Position numbers and translations under genes: made by a program | Assembly: GCF_021390595.1 (NCBI RefSeq) | Contig: NZ_JAJEJR010000002.1 | Coordinates: 496,001 to 560,000, forward strand | Direction of reading: 5' to 3' | Origin: Paraburkholderia sp. HP33-1 | GTDB taxonomy: Bacteria; Pseudomonadota; Gammaproteobacteria; Burkholderiales; Burkholderiaceae | DNA length: 64,000 nucleotides | Notes under the pieces: generated by a model | Seen by the model: only the letters and a program-made list of their open reading frames with translations | Told to the model about the DNA's origin: nothing | Databases searched by the model: none | Shown here: in pieces, positions 24,212 to 33,945 of the stretch | How the letters are laid out: the number at the start of each line of letters is the position of its first letter | Position numbering within the stretch: position 1 is the first letter of the stretch

Positions 24212-24802
24212 TCATCGCGATAGGTTTTTCAGGATCGCCGCCGCAATATCACGGCTTACGGATCCTAGTGCACGGTCGTGAGCGGCGACAAGCGCGTCGT
24301 AGGCCTGCGCTTGCGCAGGCTCTTGCGCGAGCGTGTGCCCGACGATCGGTGTCGCCTTTCCCGGAGGCCAGATCGTCCACTGTGCGTCGATCGTTGCTGC
24401 CTTTCCCGGTACCGAATCGAATTGCATGATGTCGACGCGCACTCGCCACGTCGGGAAGCCGCTCGAAACCGCCTCATACACGGTGACATGCTCGGTGCCG
24501 AGCAGCGCCGCGAGATCTCCCGCGATCGTTCGCTGGATATTGCCCTTCAGCGGTTCCGCCCAGCGCTGAAACTCTTCAGGCCGCACCTCGTTGCCGGGAA
24601 GACTGGCGACGATCTGCGGCCGGTCGACCAGGGCGGGAATCGTGACCGGGTTGACGACGACATTCAGCGGCGCCGCAGCGCCCATGGTGGTGAGTGTCGC
24701 GTCCGGCTTCAAGCGGTAGAAGCTGGAGGCCGGTGAACTGCTGCAGCCGCCGAGCCACATCGCCAGAAGGGCAATCACGAGGGGCGCAAGGGCACGTGTC
24801 AC
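24212..24802 (-). CDS. pqiC: PqiC-like lipoprotein
   Basis: 196 residues with a lipoprotein signal ending in the lipobox WLGGC. The family layout (DUF330/ABC_trans_aux) is seen: SSFYRLKP, VVVNPVTIPALVDRPQIVASL, NEVRPEEFQRWAEPLKGNIQRTIAGDLAALLG, VRVDIMQFDSVPGKAATIDAQWTI. It is the third gene of pqiABC, overlapping the pqiB stop by four bases. PqiC sits in the outer membrane, facing the periplasm, and receives the PqiB tube in a lipid transport bridge. Confidence 0.88.
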   Translation of the reverse strand: MTRALAPLVIALLAMWLGGCSSSPASSFYRLKPDATLTTMGAAAPLNVVVNPVTIPALVDRPQIVASLPGNEVRPEEFQRWAEPLKGNIQRTIAGDLAALLGTEHVTVYEAVSSGFPTWRVRVDIMQFDSVPGKAATIDAQWTIWPPGKATPIVGHTLAQEPAQAQAYDALVAAHDRALGSVSRDIAAAILKNLSR

Positions 24803-26409
24803 GGGTGGGTCTCCTGCTGCTTGCCGCGAATCAACGCCTCCGGATGTCGCTCCAGATAGTCGGCGAGCGTACGGAAGGCCGTCGCAGTGCGCGAAAGCTC
24901 CTGCACCATGTCGCTCGCGTTTTGCTGCAGGGCGGAGTCCGGCTGCAACACGTTGTTGGCCGAGTCGAGCGCGGTATGGGCCGCGGCTAGCGTGCCCTGC
25001 GCCTGCGGGACGACCCCGGTGTCGAGATCATTGAGCAGCGTCGTCGCGCTCGCCAGCGTCTGCCGCGTGTTCTTGCCAATTGCATCGAACGGAATCGTGT
25101 TCAGCTTTGCCAGCAGTTGCGTGACGTTGTCTTGCAGCCTCTGCAGGTTACCGGGAATGCTCGGAAGTGTGGGAGGCGACGACGCCCAGTTGACAGTGGC
25201 TTTGGGCGCGTCGGGAAAGAAGTCGATGGCCAGGTAGAGTTGCCCGGTCAGCAGATTGCCCGTTCTGAGCTGGACACGCAGTCCCCTTGCGACAAGGCGA
25301 TCCGCCAGATCGTGAGGGTCGTTGGTCAGGCGGCCGCCGCCGTTGGTCTCGTAGCGCGATGTGAACAACTCTGGATACAGCTCTATTTCCACCGGAATGG
25401 TGAACCGGTCGGTCTTGGGATCGTAGTGTGTATAGATCGCGGTCACTTCGCCAACCACGATGCCGCGGAAGTCTATCGGTGCGCCCACGGTCAATCCTCT
25501 GACCGATTCGGTGAAGTCGGCAGCGAATTTGGCGACGATGTGATAGTGCGCCTTCATCGCGTCAGCCCGATCCGGGAACAAGGTGAAGGTCGACTCGTTC
25601 GCAGCGACCTGCTGGTCGAGCGAGTTCGGCGCCGACTCGAATGCGATGCCGCCGATCATGATCGACACGAGCGACTGTGTGTTGACCTGAATGCCATTCG
25701 AGCTGAGTGTGACGTCCACACCGCTCGCGTGCCAGAAGCGCGTGTCCGCAAGCACGAAGTTGTCGTACGGCGCGTTGATGAAGACCCGCAGCGTCACACC
25801 ATGCCCATCCGGATCGAGCTTGTAGCCGGAGATCTGTCCGACCTGAAGCCTGCGGAAATAGACCGGCGAACCGACGTCGAGCGAGCCCATATTGGTGCTT
25901 TTCAGAATGAATTCGCGCCCTGGCACACCGCTCGCGATCACCGGGGGCACCTCGAGGCCGACGAAGTCGCGACGTTCGGCCTTCGATTTTCCGGCATCCA
26001 TCTCGATGTACGAGCCGGACAGCAGCGTGCTGATACCGGACACCGAGCCGCCCGATATGCGAGGGCGCACGACCCAGAAGCGCGTGCTGTCGACGAGCAT
26101 GTTCGTCGCATTCTTGTTGATGTCGGCGGTCGCGATGACCCGTTCGTGGTCCGGCGTGAGCGTGACGGTCTTGACGAGCCCGATATCGACGTTCTTGAAC
26201 TTGATTTTCGTCTTGCCCGCCTCGAGACCGTCAGCGGTCATGAAGCTGATGGTAATCGTCGGTCCCTTCTCGACGACCGCCTTGATAGCGAGCCATCCCC
26301 CGATCAGGACCGCGAGAATAGGTACGAGCCACACGACCTGCAGGCGCCAGCGTGATCGCGGCACCGCATCGGCGTCGGGGAAATCAGGCTTTTTCTCCAG
26401 TTCTGGCAT
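24799..26409 (-). CDS. pqiB: PqiB-like MCE-domain lipid transport protein
   Basis: 536 residues: a short cytoplasmic start, one membrane anchor (residues about 22-43, VVWLVPILAVLIGGWLAI), then three MCE domains marked by TISFMTADGLEAGKTKIKFKNVDIG, GREFILKSTNMGSLDVGSPVYFR and FTESVRGLTVGAPIDFRGIVVGEV. A long helical C-terminus (residues 420-530) should build the needle-like channel across the periplasm. It overlaps pqiA by 26 bases and pqiC by four. The system maintains envelope integrity and is often induced by paraquat. Confidence 0.92.
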   Translation of the reverse strand: MPELEKKPDFPDADAVPRSRWRLQVVWLVPILAVLIGGWLAIKAVVEKGPTITISFMTADGLEAGKTKIKFKNVDIGLVKTVTLTPDHERVIATADINKNATNMLVDSTRFWVVRPRISGGSVSGISTLLSGSYIEMDAGKSKAERRDFVGLEVPPVIASGVPGREFILKSTNMGSLDVGSPVYFRRLQVGQISGYKLDPDGHGVTLRVFINAPYDNFVLADTRFWHASGVDVTLSSNGIQVNTQSLVSIMIGGIAFESAPNSLDQQVAANESTFTLFPDRADAMKAHYHIVAKFAADFTESVRGLTVGAPIDFRGIVVGEVTAIYTHYDPKTDRFTIPVEIELYPELFTSRYETNGGGRLTNDPHDLADRLVARGLRVQLRTGNLLTGQLYLAIDFFPDAPKATVNWASSPPTLPSIPGNLQRLQDNVTQLLAKLNTIPFDAIGKNTRQTLASATTLLNDLDTGVVPQAQGTLAAAHTALDSANNVLQPDSALQQNASDMVQELSRTATAFRTLADYLERHPEALIRGKQQETHP

Positions 26410-27673
26410 GATCTCGCTCCATTTCGTCCCATATCAGGCGGGGATCGAACGCCATCGCCGCGAACATCGTCAGCACCACCACAGCGCCGAATGCGATCGC
26501 CGCGTTACCGGCCTGGATCGTCGCCAGCGCCTGGAACTGCACGAGCGCGACGAGCATCGTGATCACGTAGATGTCGAGCATCGACCAGCGTCCCACGAAC
26601 TCGACCATCCGATAGATGCGTGTGCGCTCGGCGGCGTACCAGCGCGAGTGCATCTGTGTGGAGATCGTCAGGTATCCGAGTGCGACGATCTTGAGCATGG
26701 GTACTGCGATACTCGCGATGAACACGACGATCGCGAGCGGCCACGATCCCGATGTCCACAGATAGACGACACCGGAGAGAATCGTGTCGTTCTCGGTCCC
26801 GAAGAGGGAATTCGTGTACATCACGGGCAACATGTTGGCCGGGAGGTACATCACCATCGCGGCAATCAGGAACGCCCATGTGCGCGACAGGCTGGCGGGC
26901 TTGCGCAGATGCATGGCCGAACCACAGCGTTGACAGTTGAACGCGTGAGCATGAGCCGGCACGCTCGCGAGCAGTCCGCAATCGTGACACAGCGCGAGGC
27001 CGCATTGCGCGGCGGTAACCGCGCCTCGCAGCGACACCTCGTCCAGTTCCGGATCTGGGCCGGTGTGCTCGACGGCAGCGACGCGCGACCACAGGTTGCG
27101 TGTATCGAAAGCCGAACCAGCCGCCGCCAGCACGAACATCAGGGTTCCGAACGACCACAACGCAGGGCCCACGACTACGCCCGCGATAGCGGACAACTTC
27201 ACGAGCGCGACCAGCAGGCCGAGGATCAGCACCTCGGTCATTCCCCACGGCTGGCACAGGTGGCAAAGCCGGAATAAGGCCGGACCGCCCCACGGCACAT
27301 GGTTGAACTTGAGGGGTATCAGCAACCAAAGCATGCACACGGTCTGCAAGATCGGCATCAGGACCGTGGTCGCAAATACCAGCGCCGCGATGGGCCATTT
27401 CCCGTCCAGATACAGCACGCTCACGGCGCCTAGCAGCGTCGTTTCGACGACGTTCCCACTGACCGACAGGCCGACGATCGGATAGAGGTTGGACACCGCG
27501 AAGAGCACAACCGCGGCGAGAGAAAACGCGAGCGCCCTGTCGAGACTGTCGGGGAGTTCGCGGTAAAGCTCGGCGTTGCAGCGCCGGCATCGCAACGCTC
27601 CGCGCTCGGGCACGGTCACCTCGCGCTGCAGGAGATCGCATTCGTGACAGGCGATGAGTTTCCCGTGAGTCAT
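26384..27673 (-). CDS. pqiA: PqiA-like membrane protein
   Basis: 429 residues with two PqiA repeats. Each starts with a zinc-ribbon-like cysteine set: CHEC..CRRC near residues 9-33, and CHDC..CQRC near residues 230-255. Each is followed by about four membrane segments (residues 46-190 and 270-405). PqiA is the inner-membrane partner that feeds PqiB. The start at 27673 overlaps the stop of a small upstream frame. pqiABC is read on the minus strand and its promoter must lie above 27673. Confidence 0.9.
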   Translation of the reverse strand: MTHGKLIACHECDLLQREVTVPERGALRCRRCNAELYRELPDSLDRALAFSLAAVVLFAVSNLYPIVGLSVSGNVVETTLLGAVSVLYLDGKWPIAALVFATTVLMPILQTVCMLWLLIPLKFNHVPWGGPALFRLCHLCQPWGMTEVLILGLLVALVKLSAIAGVVVGPALWSFGTLMFVLAAAGSAFDTRNLWSRVAAVEHTGPDPELDEVSLRGAVTAAQCGLALCHDCGLLASVPAHAHAFNCQRCGSAMHLRKPASLSRTWAFLIAAMVMYLPANMLPVMYTNSLFGTENDTILSGVVYLWTSGSWPLAIVVFIASIAVPMLKIVALGYLTISTQMHSRWYAAERTRIYRMVEFVGRWSMLDIYVITMLVALVQFQALATIQAGNAAIAFGAVVVLTMFAAMAFDPRLIWDEMERDHARTGEKA

Positions 27674-27861
27674 TGCGGTACCTGTACAACAATGAATGCG
27701 TTCGACCCCTTCTGGGCGTGAATGCCGTGGGAGTGACCCGGCTGCGGCGGTTGTGGCAACGCGAAGGGCACACGATTCTGCACGTGCACCTGCGTGAGTT
27801 CCTGATTCGCGCCAATCTCGAAGAAAACATTGAGCGTCAGGTTGCCAATCGATGTACGCAA
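27670..27861 (-). pseudogene. Short frame coupled to pqiA, probably the end of a lost gene
   Basis: 63 codons from a TTG directly after an in-frame TAG, ending in ATGA shared with the pqiA start. The product begins MRTSIGNLTLNVFFEIGANQ and ends with a Pro/Gln/His-rich stretch. The four-base coupling is what a genuine upstream operon member would show. The lack of a proper start suggests a truncated gene, but it may be chance. I do not recognise it. Confidence 0.3.
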
Positions 27862-28526
27862 CTAATACTTACATATCTTGTTGTCTGCACCGTTCATCTG
27901 CTCGTCGACTTCCAGACATTCGACGAATGGACGCGCTGCGCATTGTCATTAGTCTGACTCAGGAGTTCACGGGCGCGGCAGAGGTGCGGAGCGCGCGCCC
28001 GTCCGCGTCCCTACTCAACGTCTCATTCAGTCGTCGGCGTGGAGGCACCGGGATCTGCGCACGAGACGAGGGGAGCCGAGATCACCAGGTCGCGAACAGG
28101 CCGGAATATGGCGCCGGCTCGCTTGTGTCATTTGTCAGCGGATTGCGAACCCACATGGCTGCCGCGGCCACCCTTGGTCAAGTCTGCGCGCCACTCGGAT
28201 GAAGCACAATGCGACTCTGGTCCGATATCCAAGCAGGGAGACGGTCGCACGCTATCTCGTCGTTCCTGGACCAAAACTGTCAACATTGATTGCCATCTCC
28301 CTGAGTTGAAATGAACACACCACTTGACGGACTGGTAAGAGTCTCATTTAGCCCGATGCGCGAGCCACTTGCCGTACTCGACCAGACATTGCGGGCACGA
28401 GAGTTCGGCGCGACGTCATGCCCTCCCGCCGTTGACACCGAAAGCCGCACCATTACCCTGAATGAATGGAAAGGCGCGAATAACGCCGGTCCAACGGTCG
28501 CGACGACCTCTTCGTCTTCCTAACCG
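27862..28526. other. Region without a recognisable gene
   Basis: Frames here are short, lack ribosome sites and have codon use unlike the neighbours. Base composition is lower in GC than the pqi genes. The upstream part should carry the pqiABC promoter. I see no tRNA, hairpin terminator or mobile-element feature. Confidence 0.5.
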
Positions 28527-29168
28527 TCATGGACTGATACGAGAGATCTTTGTTCCTCGCAGCGCTGTTCCGGCCATCAAGCCCTGCTGGTTGAAAATCA
28601 TTGCGTAGACATCCGACTGCGCCGTCGCGGTGTTAAGGTTTTTTGCGGTTCCCTCATCTACCACGACTACCGTTGGTCCGACGCCGATCTCGAAATCACT
28701 ACTCGTTTTTAGACTACTTAGCGCGGCATCAGTCATGAAAAGCATTAAATATGCGTATTGCTGCGCGCCTGCCTGGAGACCGTAGGATACCGACGTCGTG
28801 GCGTAATATCCCGTGACCTTGCCGCTCTCGATTAATTCGCCACTCCCATGCGAAACCCCGGCAAGAAAGCCGGCCCGCACCACATTTGGAAATATCAACA
28901 CTGCCTTCGCTTTGTGGGCCAAGGCGTCCATCTGGGGATGGGTTGATGCAAGGCTAGACAAGGCCGCTTGTGAGTCCGCGTCAAGCACACGTGTCGCGCT
29001 TGTCCCCTGCGTCTGCGCAGTCGTCGCCACCGCTGGCGGCACTGCTTCCGACGACTGAGCCGCGGTTGATGACGGCGTGACACTGTCGCTCATCGAACCA
29101 CCAGTCGTACATGCCACGAGGATTGCCAATCCAGAAATCGCGGCTAGCGCAGATCCAATTTTCGACAT
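28527..29168 (-). CDS. SYLF (Ysc84-like) domain lipoprotein
   Basis: 213 residues. The signal MSKIGSALAAISGLAILVAC ends in a lipobox. A Ser/Thr/Ala-rich linker to residue 65 precedes the SYLF domain: KAKAVLIFPNVVRAGFLAGVSHGSGELI, GYYATTSVSYGLQAGAQQYAYLMLFMTDAALSSL, FEIGVGPTVVVVDEGTA, DVYAMIFNQQGLMAGTALRGTKI. SYLF proteins bind lipids; bacterial ones are envelope proteins of unclear role. GC content and codon use are lower than in neighbours, a hint of transfer. Confidence 0.88.
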   Translation of the reverse strand: MSKIGSALAAISGLAILVACTTGGSMSDSVTPSSTAAQSSEAVPPAVATTAQTQGTSATRVLDADSQAALSSLASTHPQMDALAHKAKAVLIFPNVVRAGFLAGVSHGSGELIESGKVTGYYATTSVSYGLQAGAQQYAYLMLFMTDAALSSLKTSSDFEIGVGPTVVVVDEGTAKNLNTATAQSDVYAMIFNQQGLMAGTALRGTKISRISP

Positions 29169-30118
29169 GACGCGCTCCGTTAATTAACAACTGAGAAAGG
29201 CACGGACTCAATTTCAACGCTCTTCTCACATCGAATAGTCTAGTACGCTTCCAACTTCGATCCATTATCTTTATTCGTTTAGACGCAGGCACTGGGTTAT
29301 AGCAACGCCCCGCCAGTATCGACACAGACTGCTTTGTTAAGAAACGGCGCGTGGCTATTGAGCGATACTGGCATCGTGAGGTGCTCTGCAGGAAGATCGC
29401 CTCACCTGAGGTTCCCTCGGTTTTTCGCCGCCCAGACGGTCCCCGGTGATGCAGGCGTATCCTTGAGCCCGCCGAACCGCGGGCCAGTCGTGTATAAACT
29501 GAGTGGGCGACGTGAAGCGGCGATGGATGACGACGACTGCGGTTATCAACCATTTCAATGTATTCGAACAAGCCCGCCACGGCCTCGCAATCCTACGATA
29601 TCTCTTGCTGCGCATCCGCTCGTTCTTCAGACTGTAGAAGAAGCTTCCCTATACGTTCTGACGGTATGAGGGAACATTCCGCAGTGAGCCAGCCAAGGCG
29701 GTCAGCTGTCCGCTCCCTACTCGAAAGTTGCCACTGACCTACGTATTTCCGACTGTCCGTCCCGGGTCGAGTTGGGACGCCAGCGCTCCGCGTCGGCGGC
29801 GCGCTGGCGCCGCACGCCACTTCGTAGGCTTCGCAATCTTGTTGGTCACCGGATTCATGGCGGCACGACGTTACAGGGGCGATCACCCTGCACAGGCGAT
29901 GGCCCAGTGGCTCGATTTGTACCATATGGGTTGGTTGCACCGGCACGAACATTGATGCGACATTGCAAAATGAAACGCCCCGCATTCCAACGGGGCCTCG
30001 TGCGAAATGTCGGAACTTACATTCATCGGCAATGGCTCTCCTGCTTATCGCACTTGCGCGACGCGTGCGCGATACTTATCAACGACAGCCATCCATCGTT
30101 GTTGCCGAGGAGCGCACC
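29169..30118. other. Region without a recognisable gene
   Basis: About 950 bases of lower GC, with frames that lack ribosome sites and family resemblance. A GCCCCG/CGGGGC hairpin at 29977-29996 is followed on the minus strand by GTTTCATTTT, a weak terminator at best. The stretch also carries the promoter of the minus-strand SYLF gene. Confidence 0.5.
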
Positions 30119-30592
30119 ATGACCCTGAGCCTAACCTCGCAAGCTTTCCGGCAGAACGGAGAGATTCCCGCGCAGCACACCTGCCAAGGCGCTGATGTGT
30201 CGCCGCCGCTCGAGTGGTCCGGCGTGCCCGCGAACACAAAAAGCCTGGCGCTGATCGTCGACGACCCTGACGCGCCGGACCCGGCCGCGCCGAGAATGAC
30301 CTGGGTACATTGGGTGCTCTACAACATCCCGCCCACGGCAACCCGGCTGCCCGATGGCGCTGCTGCGCAGGCTTTGCCGGGCGGTACGCTCGAAGGCATC
30401 AATGACTTCAAGCGTGCCGCTTACGGTGGCCCGTGCCCGCCCGTGGGACGCCATCGTTATTTCCACAAGCTGTATGCGCTTGACACTGTACTGCCCGATT
30501 TGAAAAGGCCCAGCAAGGCGGCGCTTGAAAAGGCTATGCAGGGGCACGTAATAGCACACACGGAACTAATCGGCACCTATCAGAAGCGATGA
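30119..30592 (+). CDS. YbhB/YbcL family (PEBP, Raf kinase inhibitor-like) protein
   Basis: 157 residues from ATG at 30119 with GAGGAG upstream. The PEBP signature is complete: FRQNGEIPAQHTCQGADVSPPLEW, SLALIVDDPDAPDP...WVHWVLYNIPP, and YGGPCPPVGRHRYFHKLYALD. The bacterial proteins are cytosolic or periplasmic with an anion-binding pocket and uncertain role; no signal peptide is seen here. The gene is single. Confidence 0.9.
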   Translation: MTLSLTSQAFRQNGEIPAQHTCQGADVSPPLEWSGVPANTKSLALIVDDPDAPDPAAPRMTWVHWVLYNIPPTATRLPDGAAAQALPGGTLEGINDFKRAAYGGPCPPVGRHRYFHKLYALDTVLPDLKRPSKAALEKAMQGHVIAHTELIGTYQKR

Positions 30593-30650
30593 GCGATGCG
30601 TCGACGCATGAGTCGGGATTGAGGACAAAGTAAATCCGGTGGTGCCGACC

Positions 30651-32600
30651 CTATACACACTCGGCCGCCACAGCCGATGGCCGGATCTCGACGGCGAGCG
30701 TCAACACCGTCCCGCCTCCGGTCGAGCGGACGGTCAGGTTGCCACCGAGCCGCGCAGCACGCGTCTGCATACTGCGTATGCCAAGGCCGCGGCGCACCTC
30801 GGCCGCGGCAGGATCGAAACCCGCGCCGTTGTCTTCCACGACGAGCTGCAGCGAGCCGTCGAGATGGCGCAGATCGATCCGCACGCGCGTCGCGCCGCTG
30901 TGCTTGAGCACGTTGGTCAGGCTCTCCTGCAGCACGCGCAGCACGTCGAGATTCTGCGAAGCGGTGAGCCCGATGGTCTCGAGCCCCGACACGTGCCACG
31001 CACACTCGATGTCACGTCCTTCGAACAGACGCATCATCCTGTGCCGCAGCGGTGCGATCAGGTCGTCCAGTGCACGCTCGCCGTGCTGACGGCTCGATGC
31101 GGTGTCGATGATGATGCGCAAATCGTCGCGTAGCTCCTTGAGGATCGACAAGACGCGCCCCGGCGCAATGCTCTCGGGCGTATGCTCGAGCATCGCGATG
31201 CTGCTGACGAGCGTGCCGCCGAGCCCGTCGTGCAGATCGTGCGCGAGATCGAGCCGTTCTCCGAGCCGCGCGTTCACGACTTCGAGCTCATGCTGGCGCT
31301 GCAGCGTGGTCGCGAGGTCGGCGCGCGCTGCGTCGATCCGTTCCGTGAGCTCGTCGTTGAAACGCTCGATGCGACGCACGTTCGCAACGAAATGCCACGC
31401 GAGCACGAACGCCATGCCGACCATCAGGAACTGCGACGTGAATGCCGTGTAGTAGTGGTTGTCGCGCAGCACGCTGAACACCGTCAGCAGATCGTGGATA
31501 CCGGCCGCGATGAAGATCACGATACACACCGACAGGATCCGGTGGTCGGTGCGCCGGCTTTTCGCGGCCAGCCACAGGAACGTGAAGCAGCTCGCGAAAA
31601 ATATCGACGCCGCCGCGGGAATCAGCGCAATGCGCAGCGTCACCAGTTGCGCTTGCGGCAGCGCGACGACCGCTGCGACGCCCACAGCCACGCTGAGCCA
31701 CAGCACGCGCTCGATGCGCGGTGCGCGGCGATCGCAAAAGCGCAGCACGAAAATCGAAAAGGACACGCAGAAGACATAGAAGAGAAGCGCGTCGGCCGCC
31801 TCCCACATGTCGTTCGATGCGAACGGCCAGGTGGTCGTCACGATCTCGTCGACGGCCCAGCACCACCACGTGAGCGAAAGGATCGCGAACCACCCGTAGG
31901 CGCTCTCCCTGGGTCGCATCGACCACAGAGCAAGGAAGAAGCAGCCGAGCGTCGCGGTCACGGCAAGGCTGAAAAGCTGCAGATCTTGACGCACGAGCCG
32001 CGCGTGCCGGTAGATGTCCCACACGACGCCCGGAGCGCCGATCGTCAGCGGGCCGAGACCGGGCTGGTAGGCAGAGAGGCCGGATACGCGGACCAGCAGC
32101 GTGTTCTCGCCAGGCTGCAGTTCCCTCGTAGACAGCACGCGATACCACGGCGTATTCCACATCCGGCTGATCGGCTCGGCGAGGTGCTCGTCGCGGCGCA
32201 GCAGCGCGCCGTTCAGCCAGATCTCGCCGGCCATGTTGAGATAGTCGAGAGCAACAGCGGCCGGGTGCGATCCCGGCGTCTGGTTCCACCTCACGCGATA
32301 CCAGACAACGCCGTCGAAATGCGGCCATCGCTGGGTCCAGATATCCGGCAGGGTCACCGCGGTCCAGCCATCCTGCGGCGGCACTTGCGCTTGCCAGTCC
32401 GAGCGCGCCGCTTCGACATGCAGACTTGAAATGGCGTCGGTTTCTGCTGCGGGCGGCGGCACCGGCGCGGCACGTGCCGCGCCGTGATGCAGCAGGCCGA
32501 TGACGACGATCAGGGCAACAAGCCACGCGAACGCGCTTCGAACACGGCCTGGGTGCGCGAGTTGACCGCCAGTTTCTTGTAGATATTCTTGATGTGACAT
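30651..32600 (-). CDS. Sensor histidine kinase with jelly-roll sensor and seven-helix membrane domain
   Basis: 649 residues. After an N-terminal hydrophobic segment (residues 24-45), residues about 60-190 form a beta-rich extracytoplasmic domain (WTAVTLPDIW, GVVWYRVRWN, AGEIWLNGALL, NTLLVRVSG), like the galactose-binding/7TMR-DISMED2 type. About seven membrane helices follow (residues 210-410), then a coiled coil, and a HisKA_3 domain with DLHDGLGG, the phospho-histidine near residue 455, and an HATPase end (NVLKHSGATRVRI, DNGAGFDP, GLGIRSMQTRA). It should phosphorylate the regulator encoded just upstream. The only usable start lies 91 bases inside that gene. Confidence 0.85.
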   Translation of the reverse strand: MSHQEYLQETGGQLAHPGRVRSAFAWLVALIVVIGLLHHGAARAAPVPPPAAETDAISSLHVEAARSDWQAQVPPQDGWTAVTLPDIWTQRWPHFDGVVWYRVRWNQTPGSHPAAVALDYLNMAGEIWLNGALLRRDEHLAEPISRMWNTPWYRVLSTRELQPGENTLLVRVSGLSAYQPGLGPLTIGAPGVVWDIYRHARLVRQDLQLFSLAVTATLGCFFLALWSMRPRESAYGWFAILSLTWWCWAVDEIVTTTWPFASNDMWEAADALLFYVFCVSFSIFVLRFCDRRAPRIERVLWLSVAVGVAAVVALPQAQLVTLRIALIPAAASIFFASCFTFLWLAAKSRRTDHRILSVCIVIFIAAGIHDLLTVFSVLRDNHYYTAFTSQFLMVGMAFVLAWHFVANVRRIERFNDELTERIDAARADLATTLQRQHELEVVNARLGERLDLAHDLHDGLGGTLVSSIAMLEHTPESIAPGRVLSILKELRDDLRIIIDTASSRQHGERALDDLIAPLRHRMMRLFEGRDIECAWHVSGLETIGLTASQNLDVLRVLQESLTNVLKHSGATRVRIDLRHLDGSLQLVVEDNGAGFDPAAAEVRRGLGIRSMQTRAARLGGNLTVRSTGGGTVLTLAVEIRPSAVAAECV

Positions 32601-33208
32601 TCGACCGTCAGCCTGGACAAGGAAAGCAAACTGGAAATTTCCTGATTGGTCAGCCCCTTGCTGACGAAGGTCAGGATTTCAGCCTCGCGCCGAGTCAGCA
32701 GCGCCTCTGCCGCCTGCGGACCCTCGTGGCCGGGCGGCTTCCTGCCGGCGGCGCCGAGCAGCTCGAGAATACGTTTCGCAATGAACGGGTCGATCGGCGC
32801 GCCACCCCGTAGCGCGCTGCGCACCGACAGCGAGATCTCCACGTCGTCGCGCTCTTTCAGCAGATAGCCGGTCGCGCCGGCCTGCAACGCCGAGACGATC
32901 ACTTGCTCGGTGCTCCACGCGGAGATTACCAAAAGGGGCAGTGCGGCGTCCCGTTGATGCAGCGCACGGATCAGGTCGATGCCGTTGCCGTCCGGAAGCC
33001 CGACGTCGACGAGCGCGAGCGCGAACGGCTGCTCGTCGAACATAGCCTGAGCCTCCGCGATGCTCGCGGCGAACGACAAAGCGTCGTCGGTGTAGCCGAG
33101 CGTCGTGAGGATTGCGCGCAGGCGCAACTGCATCATCGGCTCGTCTTCCACGATGGCGACCGGACCGGGCAGCACCGGCTCCTGAAACAGTGAAAGAGGC
33201 TGGGACAT
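32510..33208 (-). CDS. NarL/FixJ-type response regulator
   Basis: 232 residues from the ATG of MSQPLSLFQEPVLPG. The receiver domain has EDE at 21-23, phosphoacceptor Asp68 in ALVDVGLPDG, and the conserved lysine in YLLKERDD. The C-terminal LuxR helix-turn-helix is LTRREAEILTFVSKGLTNQEIS...VECHIKNIYKKLAVNSRTQAV. It pairs with the overlapping NarL-type kinase gene downstream. The target genes are unknown; the TauE-type exporter and small gene nearby are on the other strand. Confidence 0.9.
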   Translation of the reverse strand: MSQPLSLFQEPVLPGPVAIVEDEPMMQLRLRAILTTLGYTDDALSFAASIAEAQAMFDEQPFALALVDVGLPDGNGIDLIRALHQRDAALPLLVISAWSTEQVIVSALQAGATGYLLKERDDVEISLSVRSALRGGAPIDPFIAKRILELLGAAGRKPPGHEGPQAAEALLTRREAEILTFVSKGLTNQEISSLLSLSRLTVECHIKNIYKKLAVNSRTQAVFEARSRGLLP

Positions 33209-33450
33209 TACCTGAATGCGGAAAACGGAAAGTTGATGGAACCCGCAACGAAACCCGAGGTAGCGCCGCCGGGCTACGCAACGCCGAACACAAGAACATG
33301 ACACGCACGTGGCGCCCGGGCCATACCTGGAATCTGGTAGACGCCACCACGTTACCAGGTTTCAGGGATTGAAGGCACGCATCCGCGGGACTTACACTGC
33401 GGCCGGTCGCAGATGATAAATCACAACACGCAGTGCAACGGGGGCCGTGG

Positions 33451-33699
33451 ATGGACCATCACTACATCGAGAAAGAAATAGCGCACCTGGAACAGGTGAT
33501 CACGCGCATTTCTGCGGCCGACCGCATCCCGTTGTCGTACTGGCGCGCGCGTGTCAATGAGATTGGCACGGCGAGGCTTGCCGCTGGGCAACACCGCCGC
33601 TGGTATCGCCTGCAGGAGAAGTTGCGGCAGATCGAGGTGCTGCATGCGCTCAGGCCCGCCGATACCGAACCGACGCTTTCTTGCGGCGTGACCGGTTAG
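33451..33699 (+). CDS. Small hypothetical protein
   Basis: 82 residues from ATG at 33451 (MDHHYIEKEIAHLEQVITRI) with a GGGGG-type site upstream. It is basic and helical, with no signal peptide or membrane segment. The order EIAHLEQVITRISAADRIPLSYWRARVNEI with QHRRWYRLQEKLRQIEVL suggests two helices around a short turn. The family was not recognised. The codon pattern supports coding. Confidence 0.55.
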   Translation: MDHHYIEKEIAHLEQVITRISAADRIPLSYWRARVNEIGTARLAAGQHRRWYRLQEKLRQIEVLHALRPADTEPTLSCGVTG

Positions 33700-33945
33700 C
33701 GCTTCACTGTCGGTTCACCTCAGCCGATGCGGCGCGAACGGTCATCGCGCCGTAACGCCCTCAAGCATGAGACGAACCCGCAGACCCGCCGTTGCCGAAA
33801 CCATCACGTACGGCATCCTCGACGACTTGTGGCGCACTCATGCTCACAGTACGCGCGCCTCGCCTCCACGCCTTTTGACGTCACGATGATTGGTCCTGAC
33901 GGCACCGATTCCAGAACCAACTTTTAAAAGCAGATCAGGACCGCA

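Noticed and set aside
28205..28315. 36-codon frame starting MKHNATLVRYPSRE
   Set aside because: No ribosome site, no conservation evidence and composition of noncoding DNA.
29977..29996. GCCCCG/CGGGGC hairpin as a terminator
   Set aside because: The stem is six bases, no gene ends near it on the side with the T-rich run, so it was left as a note only.
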